From contig NZ_LMRP01000001.1 in assembly GCF_001426185.1 (NCBI RefSeq), positions 1,714,765 through 1,778,764 of the forward strand: DNA of 64,000 bases, read 5' to 3'. The DNA is from Rhodococcus sp. Leaf247. Its GTDB lineage: Bacteria; Actinomycetota; Actinomycetes; Mycobacteriales; Mycobacteriaceae. Below the pieces are notes generated by a model that ran no database searches, was not told the DNA's origin, and worked only from the letters and a program-made list of their open reading frames with translations. Positions 8,560 to 15,314 of this stretch are shown piece after piece; the first letter of the stretch is position 1, and every line of letters starts with the position of its first letter. Both the position numbers and the translations under genes were made by a program.

Positions 8560-9363
8560 CTACATGCCCATGCCGCCGTCGACGGGGAGGCCTGCACCGG
8601 TGATGAACTTGGCGGCGTCGGAGGACAGGAACACGACCGCGTCGGCCATATCGTCGACCTGACCGAGGCGACCCAGCGGGGTCAGCTCGACGACGGTCTG
8701 GACCGCTGCCTCGACCGACGGGAACAGCCCCAGCTCTGCCGTGTCGACGGCCAGCTTGTTGCCCATGGCGGTCGGTGTCAGTGCCGGGTAGATGCAGTTC
8801 ACGCGAACGCCGTAGCCGAGCTTCCCCGACTCGGCCGCTGCCACGCGGGTCAGCCGGTCGATACCGGATTTGGTCGCCGAGTAGAGGCTGATGCCCGGGA
8901 ATGCGATCGTGGCGGCAACCGACGCGATGTTGACCACCGAGCCGCCCTTGCCTGCCTTTCCGCCGGGCCGCATCGCGCGGAATGCATGCTTGACCCCGAG
9001 AGCGGTGCCGATGACGTTCACCTGCAACATCGCCGAGGCCGCGTCCGCGTCGAGATCGGCGATCAGACTGGTGACCTCGATGCCCGCGTTGTTGACGACG
9101 ATGTCGAGTCCTCCCAGGGCGCCGATGGTCGACTCGACGGCCGCTTCCCAGGCCGCGTCGTCGGTCACGTCGAGCTGGACGAATTCCGCTTTCGCGCCGG
9201 TTGCTCGCAGCGCCTCGACCGTCTCCTGACCGCCGACGGCATTGATGTCGGCGATGGCAACGGAGGCCCCCGCTGCTGCGAGCGCCTGCGCCATGCCGGC
9301 ACCGAGACCCTGCGCACCGCCTGTGACCAGCGCCGTTCGTCCAGTCAGGTCGTAACTCGTCAT
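8560..9363 (-). CDS. SDR family oxidoreductase
   Basis: A 267-aa classical SDR: NAD(P)-binding TGGAQGLGAG (residues ~15-24), the acidic residue after the second strand (IADIN) suggesting NAD preference, NNAG near residue 90, a catalytic Ser in IASVAAT, YSATK (Tyr-x3-Lys), and the C-terminal GAGLPVDGGMGM typical of the family. It probably oxidises or reduces a secondary alcohol/ketone in the pathway completed by the two downstream genes. It is the first gene of the operon, preceded by a promoter and operator shared with the divergent TetR gene. Confidence 0.9.
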   Translation of the reverse strand: MTSYDLTGRTALVTGGAQGLGAGMAQALAAAGASVAIADINAVGGQETVEALRATGAKAEFVQLDVTDDAAWEAAVESTIGALGGLDIVVNNAGIEVTSLIADLDADAASAMLQVNVIGTALGVKHAFRAMRPGGKAGKGGSVVNIASVAATIAFPGISLYSATKSGIDRLTRVAAAESGKLGYGVRVNCIYPALTPTAMGNKLAVDTAELGLFPSVEAAVQTVVELTPLGRLGQVDDMADAVVFLSSDAAKFITGAGLPVDGGMGM

Positions 9364-9429
9364 TGTCCGCTCTCCTTGTTCGAAGCGTTGTCACCGTGCA
9401 TCACAGCGCCGGGCGGTGTGATGCACGCA

Positions 9430-9459
9430 ACACTAGGAGCAAGTCTTGACAGTCGTCAA
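9430..9459 (-). promoter_or_regulatory. Promoter of the SDR operon (TTGACG-N18-TAGTGT)
   Basis: On the minus strand TTGACG (9459-9454) and TAGTGT (9435-9430) are separated by 18 bp, close to the housekeeping sigma consensus for actinobacteria. The -10 lies about 67 bp before the SDR start. The -35 hexamer is inside the palindromic operator at 9445-9460, so a bound repressor would block it. Confidence 0.6.
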
Positions 9460-9483
9460 GGAAAATCTTGACAGTCGTCCAAA
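9445..9483. promoter_or_regulatory. Double operator CTTGACAGTCGTCAAG plus a second half-matching copy
   Basis: The first copy (9445-9460) is a palindrome with 6-bp arms CTTGAC/GTCAAG around AGTC. A second copy (9467-9482) begins with the same CTTGACAGTCGTC but ends CAA, so its right arm is imperfect. The 22-bp spacing of the copies is two helical turns. The pair sits between the leftward SDR operon and the rightward TetR gene, overlapping the SDR -35 and the TetR -35 region, and is the expected binding site of that TetR protein. Confidence 0.65.
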
Positions 9484-9512
9484 GTGGTCCCGGGCAGCGG
9501 TATGCTGACGCT

Positions 9513-10157
9513 GTGACCCAGACCGCAGACCCCCGTAGCCGCGTGGAGGAGCGCTCTCGAGACAAGTTCGAGGCGCGCCGCGGCGAGCTGGCGCGCGCGA
9601 CTCTGGCGACGCTCGCGGAGCTGGGTTACGCGCGGACGAGCCTGCGCGAGATCGCCCAGAACTCCGAGTTCTCCCACGGCGTCCTGCACTACTACTTCAC
9701 CGACAAGCTCGACCTCATCGCGCACGCCGTGCGGCAGTACGAGGAAGTCTGCGTCACCCGCTACGACGAGGTGGTCTCGGGATCGGACACTGCGGAAGAA
9801 CTCCGGACGTCGTTCGCCGACATGTTCTTCGGCACTCTCGTCGCCGACGCCGGAGTGCACCGACTCTGGTACGACCTCAGGAACCAGAGCCTGTTCGACT
9901 CCTCCTTCCGCTCCGACGTGCTCGACATCGAACAGCGTCGTGAAGACATGATCTGGCGAGTGGTCGCGCGGTACTGCGAACTGGTCGGTGTCACACCGGT
10001 TCTCACGCCTGCCACGACCTACATAACGCTCGACGGCATCTTCCAGCGTGCCCTGCTCAACCACATCGCCGAGCGGCACCACGACGTCGACGAGGGCCGC
10101 GCCCAGCTCGACGCCGTCTTCGTCATGATGGCCGCCGGCGCGCCCACCGCACGCTGA
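9513..10157 (+). CDS. TetR-family regulator, divergent from SDR operon
   Basis: A 214-aa TetR-type repressor with an N-terminal helix-turn-helix (residues ~25-65: LATLAELGYARTSLREIAQNSEFSHGVLHYYFTDK, written here as one helical region) and a C-terminal ligand domain. The GTG at 9513 is preferred over an in-frame TTG at 9468 that lies inside the operator. A TATGCT -10 at 9501-9506 would start transcription at or next to this GTG, so the mRNA may be leaderless. Probable autoregulator and repressor of the SDR/saccharopine/acyl-CoA-ligase operon via the double operator. Confidence 0.88.
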   Translation: MTQTADPRSRVEERSRDKFEARRGELARATLATLAELGYARTSLREIAQNSEFSHGVLHYYFTDKLDLIAHAVRQYEEVCVTRYDEVVSGSDTAEELRTSFADMFFGTLVADAGVHRLWYDLRNQSLFDSSFRSDVLDIEQRREDMIWRVVARYCELVGVTPVLTPATTYITLDGIFQRALLNHIAERHHDVDEGRAQLDAVFVMMAAGAPTAR

Positions 10158-10167
10158 CGTTCCGTCG

Positions 10168-11346
10168 GTGGACTCGCTCGGCTACATCGCTATCGTCCGA
10201 CTGCCCGGTGCCGCACGCGTCTTCGTCCCCGCACTGCTCGGACGGCTGGCCTTCGCGATGGTCAGCCTCGTCATCCTGCTCGCGATACAGGACGCCACGA
10301 AATCCTTCGCCGTCGCGGGCGCCGCCACCGGAGCGTTCGGAGTGGCCAACGTCATCGCGTTACCCCGGCGCGCGCGCCTCGTCGATCGCGCTGGTCAGCG
10401 ACGCGCCCTACGCGCCTTGTCGCTCGGATTCGCTACTGCCCTGGTCGTTCTCGCGATCCTGACCGCGACCGAGGCGGCAGCGTGGGCACTCGTCGCCGGC
10501 AGCGCCGCCGTCGGCCTCTTCCCTCCCCCGCTCGGCGCATCGATGCGTGTGGTTTGGAGTTCCCTGACGACTCCGGGCCCGACTCGCACACGTGCGTACA
10601 GCCTCGACGCGGTGAGTGAAGAGTCGATGTTCACCATCGGACCGCTCATCGGCGCCATGCTCGTGACCACGCTGTCCCCGTCGACAGCTCTCGTCACCAC
10701 GGGATGCATCGCGATCATCGGCACGGTGGGCATGACGACGAGTGCGCATTCGCGTGGCCACGGGCCTCGCGTGACCGCCGCTCCACCGTCGTCCCGCCCC
10801 TTGGGACGAGCCGGGTTCCTCGGAGTACTCACGGCGATGACCGCGGTCGGCGTCGTACTCGGGACCGTGGAGGTCGCCGCCACGGCATTCGCCGACGCCC
10901 GTGGCTCCATCGGTTCCGCCGGAACACTTCTGGCGGCGCTCGGGGCCGGAAGCGTGTGCGGCGGCCTGCTGTACGGACGTCGCGAGTGGGCAAGCTCGCT
11001 GACCCGTCGACTACTGACCACCGTGCTGATCATGGCCGTCCTGACGACCGTGCTGTCACCGCTCTCGACTGCTCCGACGCTGCACATCGGCCTGTTCCTG
11101 CTGGGCTTCTGCATCGCGCCGGCACTGGTCACCGGATACCTGCTCTCCGATCACCTCACTACAGCCGATGTCCGTACCGAGGCGTCGAGCTGGATCAACA
11201 CCGCAGTCAACGCCGGGGCAGCATTCGCCGCCGCGGGCATCGGCCTGGTTGTCGACTCCCGAACTCCCGGTACGGGTTTCCTCGTCGGCGGAATCGCGGC
11301 AGCAGCTCTGCTTGTCCTCGCCGTCGCTGTCCGGCCACGCTCGTGA
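10168..11346 (+). CDS. MFS transporter
   Basis: A 392-aa protein with about twelve hydrophobic segments and a short cytoplasmic loop after segment 6 (residues ~190-215, polar HSRGHGPRV). The arrangement and small loops fit the major facilitator superfamily, drug-exporter-like branch; substrate unknown. It starts with GTG 10 bp after the TetR stop and ends in a GTGA overlap with the acetyltransferase gene, so TetR, MFS and GNAT are probably one transcript. If so, the transporter may move a compound related to the SDR pathway. Confidence 0.85.
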   Translation: MDSLGYIAIVRLPGAARVFVPALLGRLAFAMVSLVILLAIQDATKSFAVAGAATGAFGVANVIALPRRARLVDRAGQRRALRALSLGFATALVVLAILTATEAAAWALVAGSAAVGLFPPPLGASMRVVWSSLTTPGPTRTRAYSLDAVSEESMFTIGPLIGAMLVTTLSPSTALVTTGCIAIIGTVGMTTSAHSRGHGPRVTAAPPSSRPLGRAGFLGVLTAMTAVGVVLGTVEVAATAFADARGSIGSAGTLLAALGAGSVCGGLLYGRREWASSLTRRLLTTVLIMAVLTTVLSPLSTAPTLHIGLFLLGFCIAPALVTGYLLSDHLTTADVRTEASSWINTAVNAGAAFAAAGIGLVVDSRTPGTGFLVGGIAAAALLVLAVAVRPRS

Positions 11347-11861
11347 CCGTCGTCGCCGTCACCGCGCGGCTCACCCTGCGTACCTATCACCCGGGCGACG
11401 AGCACCGGCTCGACTTCTACACCGATCCCGAGGTCTGCCGGTACCTCATGCACGAGCCGTGGACGCCGGAGGACGCGCGAGTCGCGGTACAGAGACGTTG
11501 CGAGCGTAAGAGTCTCGACGAGGGCGCGCTGAATGCGCTGGTCGAGCTGGACGGCCGGGTGATAGGCACCGTCTCCGCGTGGTTCGTCGCCGACGACACC
11601 GTCGAGCTCGGGTGGACCTTCGCGCGCGACGTCTCCGGCCACGGCTACGCCACCGAGGCGATGCAGGCGGTGCTCGACACCGTACTCGCGCTGGACCGCG
11701 TGCGGCGCGTCACCGCGGAGATGGACGCGCGCAACTCCGCGTCGGCGCGTCTCGCTGCACGGGTCGGCCTACGCGAAGACACTCTGCGACTGCAAGACTG
11801 CTGGTGCAAGGGTGAATGGACGGACACGCTCGTGTACTCGTTCACCCGTCCCTCCCGCTGA
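11343..11861 (+). CDS. GNAT-family N-acetyltransferase
   Basis: A 172-aa acetyltransferase of the RimJ/L-like GNAT group: TARLTLRTYHPGDEH at the N-terminus, the central strand VELGWTFARDVSGHGYATEAMQA split across the acetyl-CoA-binding motif (G-x-G-x-A near residue 100), and NSASARLAARVGLRED near residue 135. The acceptor may be a protein N-terminus or a small amine. The GTG start overlaps the MFS stop (GTGA at 11343-11346). Confidence 0.85.
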   Translation: MTVVAVTARLTLRTYHPGDEHRLDFYTDPEVCRYLMHEPWTPEDARVAVQRRCERKSLDEGALNALVELDGRVIGTVSAWFVADDTVELGWTFARDVSGHGYATEAMQAVLDTVLALDRVRRVTAEMDARNSASARLAARVGLREDTLRLQDCWCKGEWTDTLVYSFTRPSR

Positions 11862-11864
11862 CAC

Positions 11865-11922
11865 TTCCTGTTCCCGTAGGTGTTGCAGCATCCGCGGGAA
11901 CAGGAAACGTCCGCGGGAACCT
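11865..11922. repeat. Interspersed GC-rich repeat, copy B (with perfect 12-bp inverted arms)
   Basis: Arms TTCCTGTTCCCG (11865-11876) and CGGGAACAGGAA (11895-11906) are perfect inverses around an 18-base loop, followed by another CCGCGGGAAC at 11911-11920. The segment 11883-11922 matches copy A (5783-5822). It directly follows the acetyltransferase stop and could also act as a terminator. A shorter related piece, CGCCCGCGGGAACA, follows the next gene at 12358-12370. Confidence 0.55.
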
Positions 11923-11948
11923 CCCTACGCATGCGCCATACTCGAGGA

Positions 11949-12350
11949 ATGGCCGACATCGACTCACTGCCCGTGACCGAGTTCGCCTTCCCGGGGCCAC
12001 TGCGCGATGCCCTGGTATCGGCGATCGTCGCAGGCCGTAAGACGGCAACCACCTCATTGCGGGTGGAGTACGAGAACGAACCGTTGCCCCGAGTGGGTGA
12101 GCGTCACAGGGTGGTCGACTCGGACGGCGCCACTGCCTGCGTCATCGAGATCACCGACGTGCGCGTCCGCGCTCTCGGCGACGTCGACGACGCACACGCC
12201 GTCGCGGAGGGCGAAGGTCACGCCGACGTCGCCGCATGGCGTGCGGGGCACGAACGGTTCTGGCGATCCGCCGAGATGGTGGATGCCCTCCCCGGGCTCA
12301 CCATCGACGACACGACACTCGTGGTCCTCGAACGCTTCCGAATCGTCTGA
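11949..12350 (+). CDS. ASCH-domain protein
   Basis: A 133-aa protein matching the ASCH (PUA-like β-barrel) family: KTATTSLRVEY near residues 35-45, where the Lys-Thr/Ser pair is typical, then LPRVGERHRVVDSDG, and a TDVRVRALGDV strand. ASCH proteins bind RNA or act as amidohydrolases on N4-acetylcytidine (the YqfB branch). The ATG at 11949 is chosen because the domain begins there; an upstream in-frame ATG would run into repeat copy B. Flanked by GC-rich repeats on both sides. Confidence 0.75.
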   Translation: MADIDSLPVTEFAFPGPLRDALVSAIVAGRKTATTSLRVEYENEPLPRVGERHRVVDSDGATACVIEITDVRVRALGDVDDAHAVAEGEGHADVAAWRAGHERFWRSAEMVDALPGLTIDDTTLVVLERFRIV

Positions 12351-12374
12351 CAGGAACGCCCGCGGGAACACCGA

Positions 12375-13271
12375 TCACCGCGAAGGAAAACCACCCGCAC
12401 GCCCCAGCAACGCGGGCACGTCCTCGGCCAGGGCGGTACCCAGCCATGCTGCCGCGTCGATGAGCGTCTGCATGTCGACGCCGGTCTCGACCCCTGAGCG
12501 GTCGAGGGCGTAGACCAGGTCCTCCGAGGCGATGTTGCCTGTTGCCGCAGGAGCGAAGGGGCAGCCACCGAAGCCGCCGATGCTGGCGTCGAGGGCGTGC
12601 GCGCCGGTCTCGAGGGCGGTCAGAGCGTTCGCGTAGCCCGTGTTCCGGGTGTTGTGGAAGTGCCACCGCTGCGGAATTCCGGGTGCGTTCGTCGACGCGA
12701 CTTCCGCCAACCGACGGACCTGCGCGGGGACACCGACGCCGATGGTGTCGGCAAGGGCGATCTCGGACAGCCCCGAATCGGCGAGCTGCGCGATGATCGA
12801 CCCGACGAATGCGGGGTCGACCTCGCCGCTGAACGGGCAGCCGAACGACGCCGCGATGGTGACGGTGGCCGCGACGTCTGCTGCCCTGGCGTCGCGGATC
12901 ACGTCGCGGGCGGCGGCGATGGCCTCGTCCACCGAGCAGCCCTGGTTGCGCTGACTGAACTCCTCGGATGCCACGACGACCACGTTGACCTCGTCGACGC
13001 GTGCTGCGAGTGCACGGTCGAGGCCTCGCCGGTTCAGAACCAGTCCGATATACGAGACCTCGTCGGAGCGATCGACGCCGGCCATGACCTCTTCCGCGCC
13101 GGCCATCTGCGGGACTCGCTTCGGGTTGACGAAGCTGACGGCCTCGATCCGTCGGACGCCCGCCGCGACGCTCCGGTGAATCAAGTCGAGCTTCTGCTCC
13201 ACCGACAGCAGGGTCTGCTCGTTCTGAAGCCCGTCACGCGGGCCTACCTCGACAAGGTGCACCTGGCTCAT
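12375..13271 (-). CDS. Hydroxymethylglutaryl-CoA lyase-like enzyme
   Basis: A 298-aa TIM-barrel lyase of the HMG-CoA lyase/DRE-TIM family: GPRDGLQNE at residues ~10-18 (metal-binding Asp), HFHNTR near residue 203 (metal-binding His pair), and GGFGGCPFAP near residue 232 with the conserved catalytic Cys. These cleave 3-hydroxy-3-methylglutaryl-CoA, or a similar 3-hydroxyacyl-CoA such as citramalyl-CoA, to acetyl-CoA plus a keto acid. The gene is divergent from a GntR gene and the CoA-transferase/hydantoinase operon, separated by about 100 bp holding two FadR-like sites, so it is likely the partner that cleaves the CoA ester formed there. Confidence 0.87.
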   Translation of the reverse strand: MSQVHLVEVGPRDGLQNEQTLLSVEQKLDLIHRSVAAGVRRIEAVSFVNPKRVPQMAGAEEVMAGVDRSDEVSYIGLVLNRRGLDRALAARVDEVNVVVVASEEFSQRNQGCSVDEAIAAARDVIRDARAADVAATVTIAASFGCPFSGEVDPAFVGSIIAQLADSGLSEIALADTIGVGVPAQVRRLAEVASTNAPGIPQRWHFHNTRNTGYANALTALETGAHALDASIGGFGGCPFAPAATGNIASEDLVYALDRSGVETGVDMQTLIDAAAWLGTALAEDVPALLGRAGGFPSR

Positions 13272-13296
13272 CGGCCCATCCTCTACCCGCGCCCCG

Positions 13297-13306
13297 TTGT
13301 ATGCAA
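13297..13306. promoter_or_regulatory. Candidate GntR/FadR-type site TTGTATGCAA
   Basis: Nearly palindromic and one base from the TNGT-N2-ACNA pattern described for FadR-subfamily GntR regulators. Located 26 bp upstream of the HMG-CoA-lyase-like start and 66 bp upstream of the GntR gene. Confidence 0.35.
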
Positions 13307-13368
13307 TAGCAGACCCGTAACACCGAATTAATCCGGAACATCGAGACAGAAACCGAATCCAGGCCTAC

Positions 13369-13380
13369 ATTGTGAACAAT
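13369..13380. promoter_or_regulatory. Candidate GntR/FadR-type operator ATTGTGAACAAT
   Basis: A palindrome with 5-bp arms ATTGT/ACAAT around GA; the inner TTGTGAACAA fits TNGT-N2-ACNA exactly. It overlaps the upstream candidate start codon (GTG at 13372) of the GntR gene, so either that regulator blocks its own translation-start region or the true start is the ATG at 13408. Confidence 0.5.
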
Positions 13381-14067
13381 TCGTCCGGCAACAGATCGGG
13401 GTCGCCCATGACCAGGGCTGTGGACCGCGTGTACTCCCACATCCGGGAGGCCATCGTGGCAGGGACCTACGCGCCCGGTGCTCGGCTGGGTGAAGTGGAG
13501 TTGGCCGAGATCACCGACACCAGTCGAACACCGGTCCGCGAGGCGTTGAGGCAACTCGAGATGGAGGGCCTCGTCGAAGTCCTGCCGCACAAGGGCGCCC
13601 GCGTCTACCAGTGGACGGCCGACGATCTGGACGAGATCTACGACCTGCGCATGACGCTGGAAGCCATGGCCGCCGCTCGTGCCGCGTCACGCATCGACGA
13701 CAAGGACGTCGACCGTCTGAGCGAGCTGTGCGATCTGATGGAGACTGCCGCCAGGGACGGCGCCGCACAGCAGCTCGACCTGATGGCTCAGCTCAACGAC
13801 GAGTTCCACGCGATCGTGCGCACGGCAGCGGCCAGCACGCGCTTGATGTCGATGCTCGGCGCGGTCATCCAACTGCCCCTCGTGATGCGCACCTTCCACC
13901 GCTACGCCCCGGTCGACCTCGCGCGCAGCCACGCACATCACCGAGACCTGGTCGCCGCTCTCCGCGCCGGGGACGAGACATGGGCCGACTCCGTCATGCG
14001 CGCGCACGTCCGCGCCGCCAAACACGTTCTGCTGCAATCACTGACTGCCGACGACTCGAAGGACTGA
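13372..14067 (+). CDS. GntR-family (FCD domain) regulator
   Basis: A 231-aa regulator with a winged helix (residues ~15-85: VYSHIREAIVAGTYAPG, then TSRTPVREALRQLEMEGL) and an all-helical FCD effector domain (DLRMTLEAMAAARAA onward, with the metal-ligand-like His in NDEFHAIV and the HxxHH-like SHAHHRDLV). FCD members usually repress catabolic genes and respond to organic acids. Start could be GTG 13372 or ATG 13408; the latter leaves 219 aa and frees the operator palindrome. First gene of the rightward operon; the CoA-transferase starts 4 bp after its stop. Confidence 0.9.
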   Translation: MNNSSGNRSGSPMTRAVDRVYSHIREAIVAGTYAPGARLGEVELAEITDTSRTPVREALRQLEMEGLVEVLPHKGARVYQWTADDLDEIYDLRMTLEAMAAARAASRIDDKDVDRLSELCDLMETAARDGAAQQLDLMAQLNDEFHAIVRTAAASTRLMSMLGAVIQLPLVMRTFHRYAPVDLARSHAHHRDLVAALRAGDETWADSVMRAHVRAAKHVLLQSLTADDSKD

Positions 14068-14070
14068 CGA

Positions 14071-15276
14071 ATGAGCGAAGCCACCGCCGGACCACTGTCC
14101 GACCTCAGGGTGGTCGAGATGGGCCAACTGTTGGCAGGCCCGTTCTGCGGGCAGCTGCTCGCCGACTTCGGCGCCGAAGTGATCAAATTGGAACCGCCAG
14201 GCACCGGTGACCCGATGCGACAGTGGGGCCGGGAGAAGCCGCACGGCAAGTCCCTGTGGTGGCCCGTCGTCGCGCGGGGCAAGAAGTCGGTGACCTGCAA
14301 CCTCCGCAGCGAGGAAGGCCAGGCACTGGCGCGCAGGATCATTGCCGACGCCGACATCGTGGTCGAGAACTTCCGGCCGGGCACCCTCGAGCGGTGGGGC
14401 CTCGGGTTCGAGGAGATGCGCGAGATCAACCCGCGGCTCATCATGGCGCGAGTGACCGGTTACGGCCAGAACGGACCCTATTCTCCCCGTGCAGGATTCG
14501 GCTCGATCGGCGAGGCGATGGGCGGAATTCGCTACGTGACGGGCAATGCGGACATGCCGCCGTCGCGAAGCGGCATCTCGTTGGGCGATTCCCTCGCGGC
14601 GGTGTTCGCCACCATCGGCGTTCTGACCGCGGTGCACCATCGGGAGCGGACGGGTCGAGGACAGTTGGTCGACTCGGCCATCTACGAAGCCGTCCTGGCC
14701 ATGATGGAATCGCTGCTGCCGGAATACGAGATCGGTGGCTACCAGCGCGAACGCACCGGGTCGGTACTCCCCAACATCGCGCCGAGCAACGTGTACCCCA
14801 CGAAGGGTGGGGAGATGATTCTCGTTGCCGCGAACCAGGACTCGGTGTTCGGACGCCTGGTCACGGCGATGGAACGGACCGACCTGATCGAGGACCCCCG
14901 CTACCGCGACCACGAGGCGCGCGGGAAGAACATGGCCGAGCTCGACGACATCGTCGGGGCCTGGACATCGGCCTTCGACACCGAGACCGTGCTCGACGTC
15001 CTGCACGAGGCAGGGGTTCCGGCCGGACGCATCTATACGGCGCGGGACATGTTCGACGATCCGCACTTCGCGGCGCGCGAGGCCATCGTGCGGCTCGCAC
15101 ATCCCGATTTCGGGGAGATTCCGATGGCCGGAGTCGTACCCAAGCTGAGTGACAGTCCGGGATCCGTTCACCACGCGGGACCCGAACTGGGAGAACACAA
15201 CGCCGACATCTACGGCGGTCTGCTCGGAGTCACCGAATCCGACCGGGCGGCGCTCGCGGAGCGCGGCATCATCTGA
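14071..15276 (+). CDS. CaiB/BaiF family class III CoA-transferase
   Basis: A 401-aa protein with class III CoA-transferase features: LRVVEMGQLLAGPFCGQLLADFGAEVIKLE at the N-terminus (seen as consecutive segments), VVENFRPGTLERWGLG near residue 90, and GYGQNGPYSPRAGFGS near residue 130; the catalytic Asp expected about residue 170 is in the SLGDSLAAV segment. These enzymes move CoA from a donor acyl-CoA to an acid. Here it would activate the substrate later cleaved by the divergent HMG-CoA-lyase-like enzyme. Full length for the family. Confidence 0.9.
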   Translation: MSEATAGPLSDLRVVEMGQLLAGPFCGQLLADFGAEVIKLEPPGTGDPMRQWGREKPHGKSLWWPVVARGKKSVTCNLRSEEGQALARRIIADADIVVENFRPGTLERWGLGFEEMREINPRLIMARVTGYGQNGPYSPRAGFGSIGEAMGGIRYVTGNADMPPSRSGISLGDSLAAVFATIGVLTAVHHRERTGRGQLVDSAIYEAVLAMMESLLPEYEIGGYQRERTGSVLPNIAPSNVYPTKGGEMILVAANQDSVFGRLVTAMERTDLIEDPRYRDHEARGKNMAELDDIVGAWTSAFDTETVLDVLHEAGVPAGRIYTARDMFDDPHFAAREAIVRLAHPDFGEIPMAGVVPKLSDSPGSVHHAGPELGEHNADIYGGLLGVTESDRAALAERGII

Positions 15277-15314
15277 CCCTCGCTCCTCTCACCCTCACAT
15301 CACGGGAGAACACC

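Noticed and set aside
9468..9512. TTG start extending the TetR protein by 15 residues
   Set aside because: Lies within the operator repeat, and the GTG at 9513 is correctly placed after a TATGCT element.
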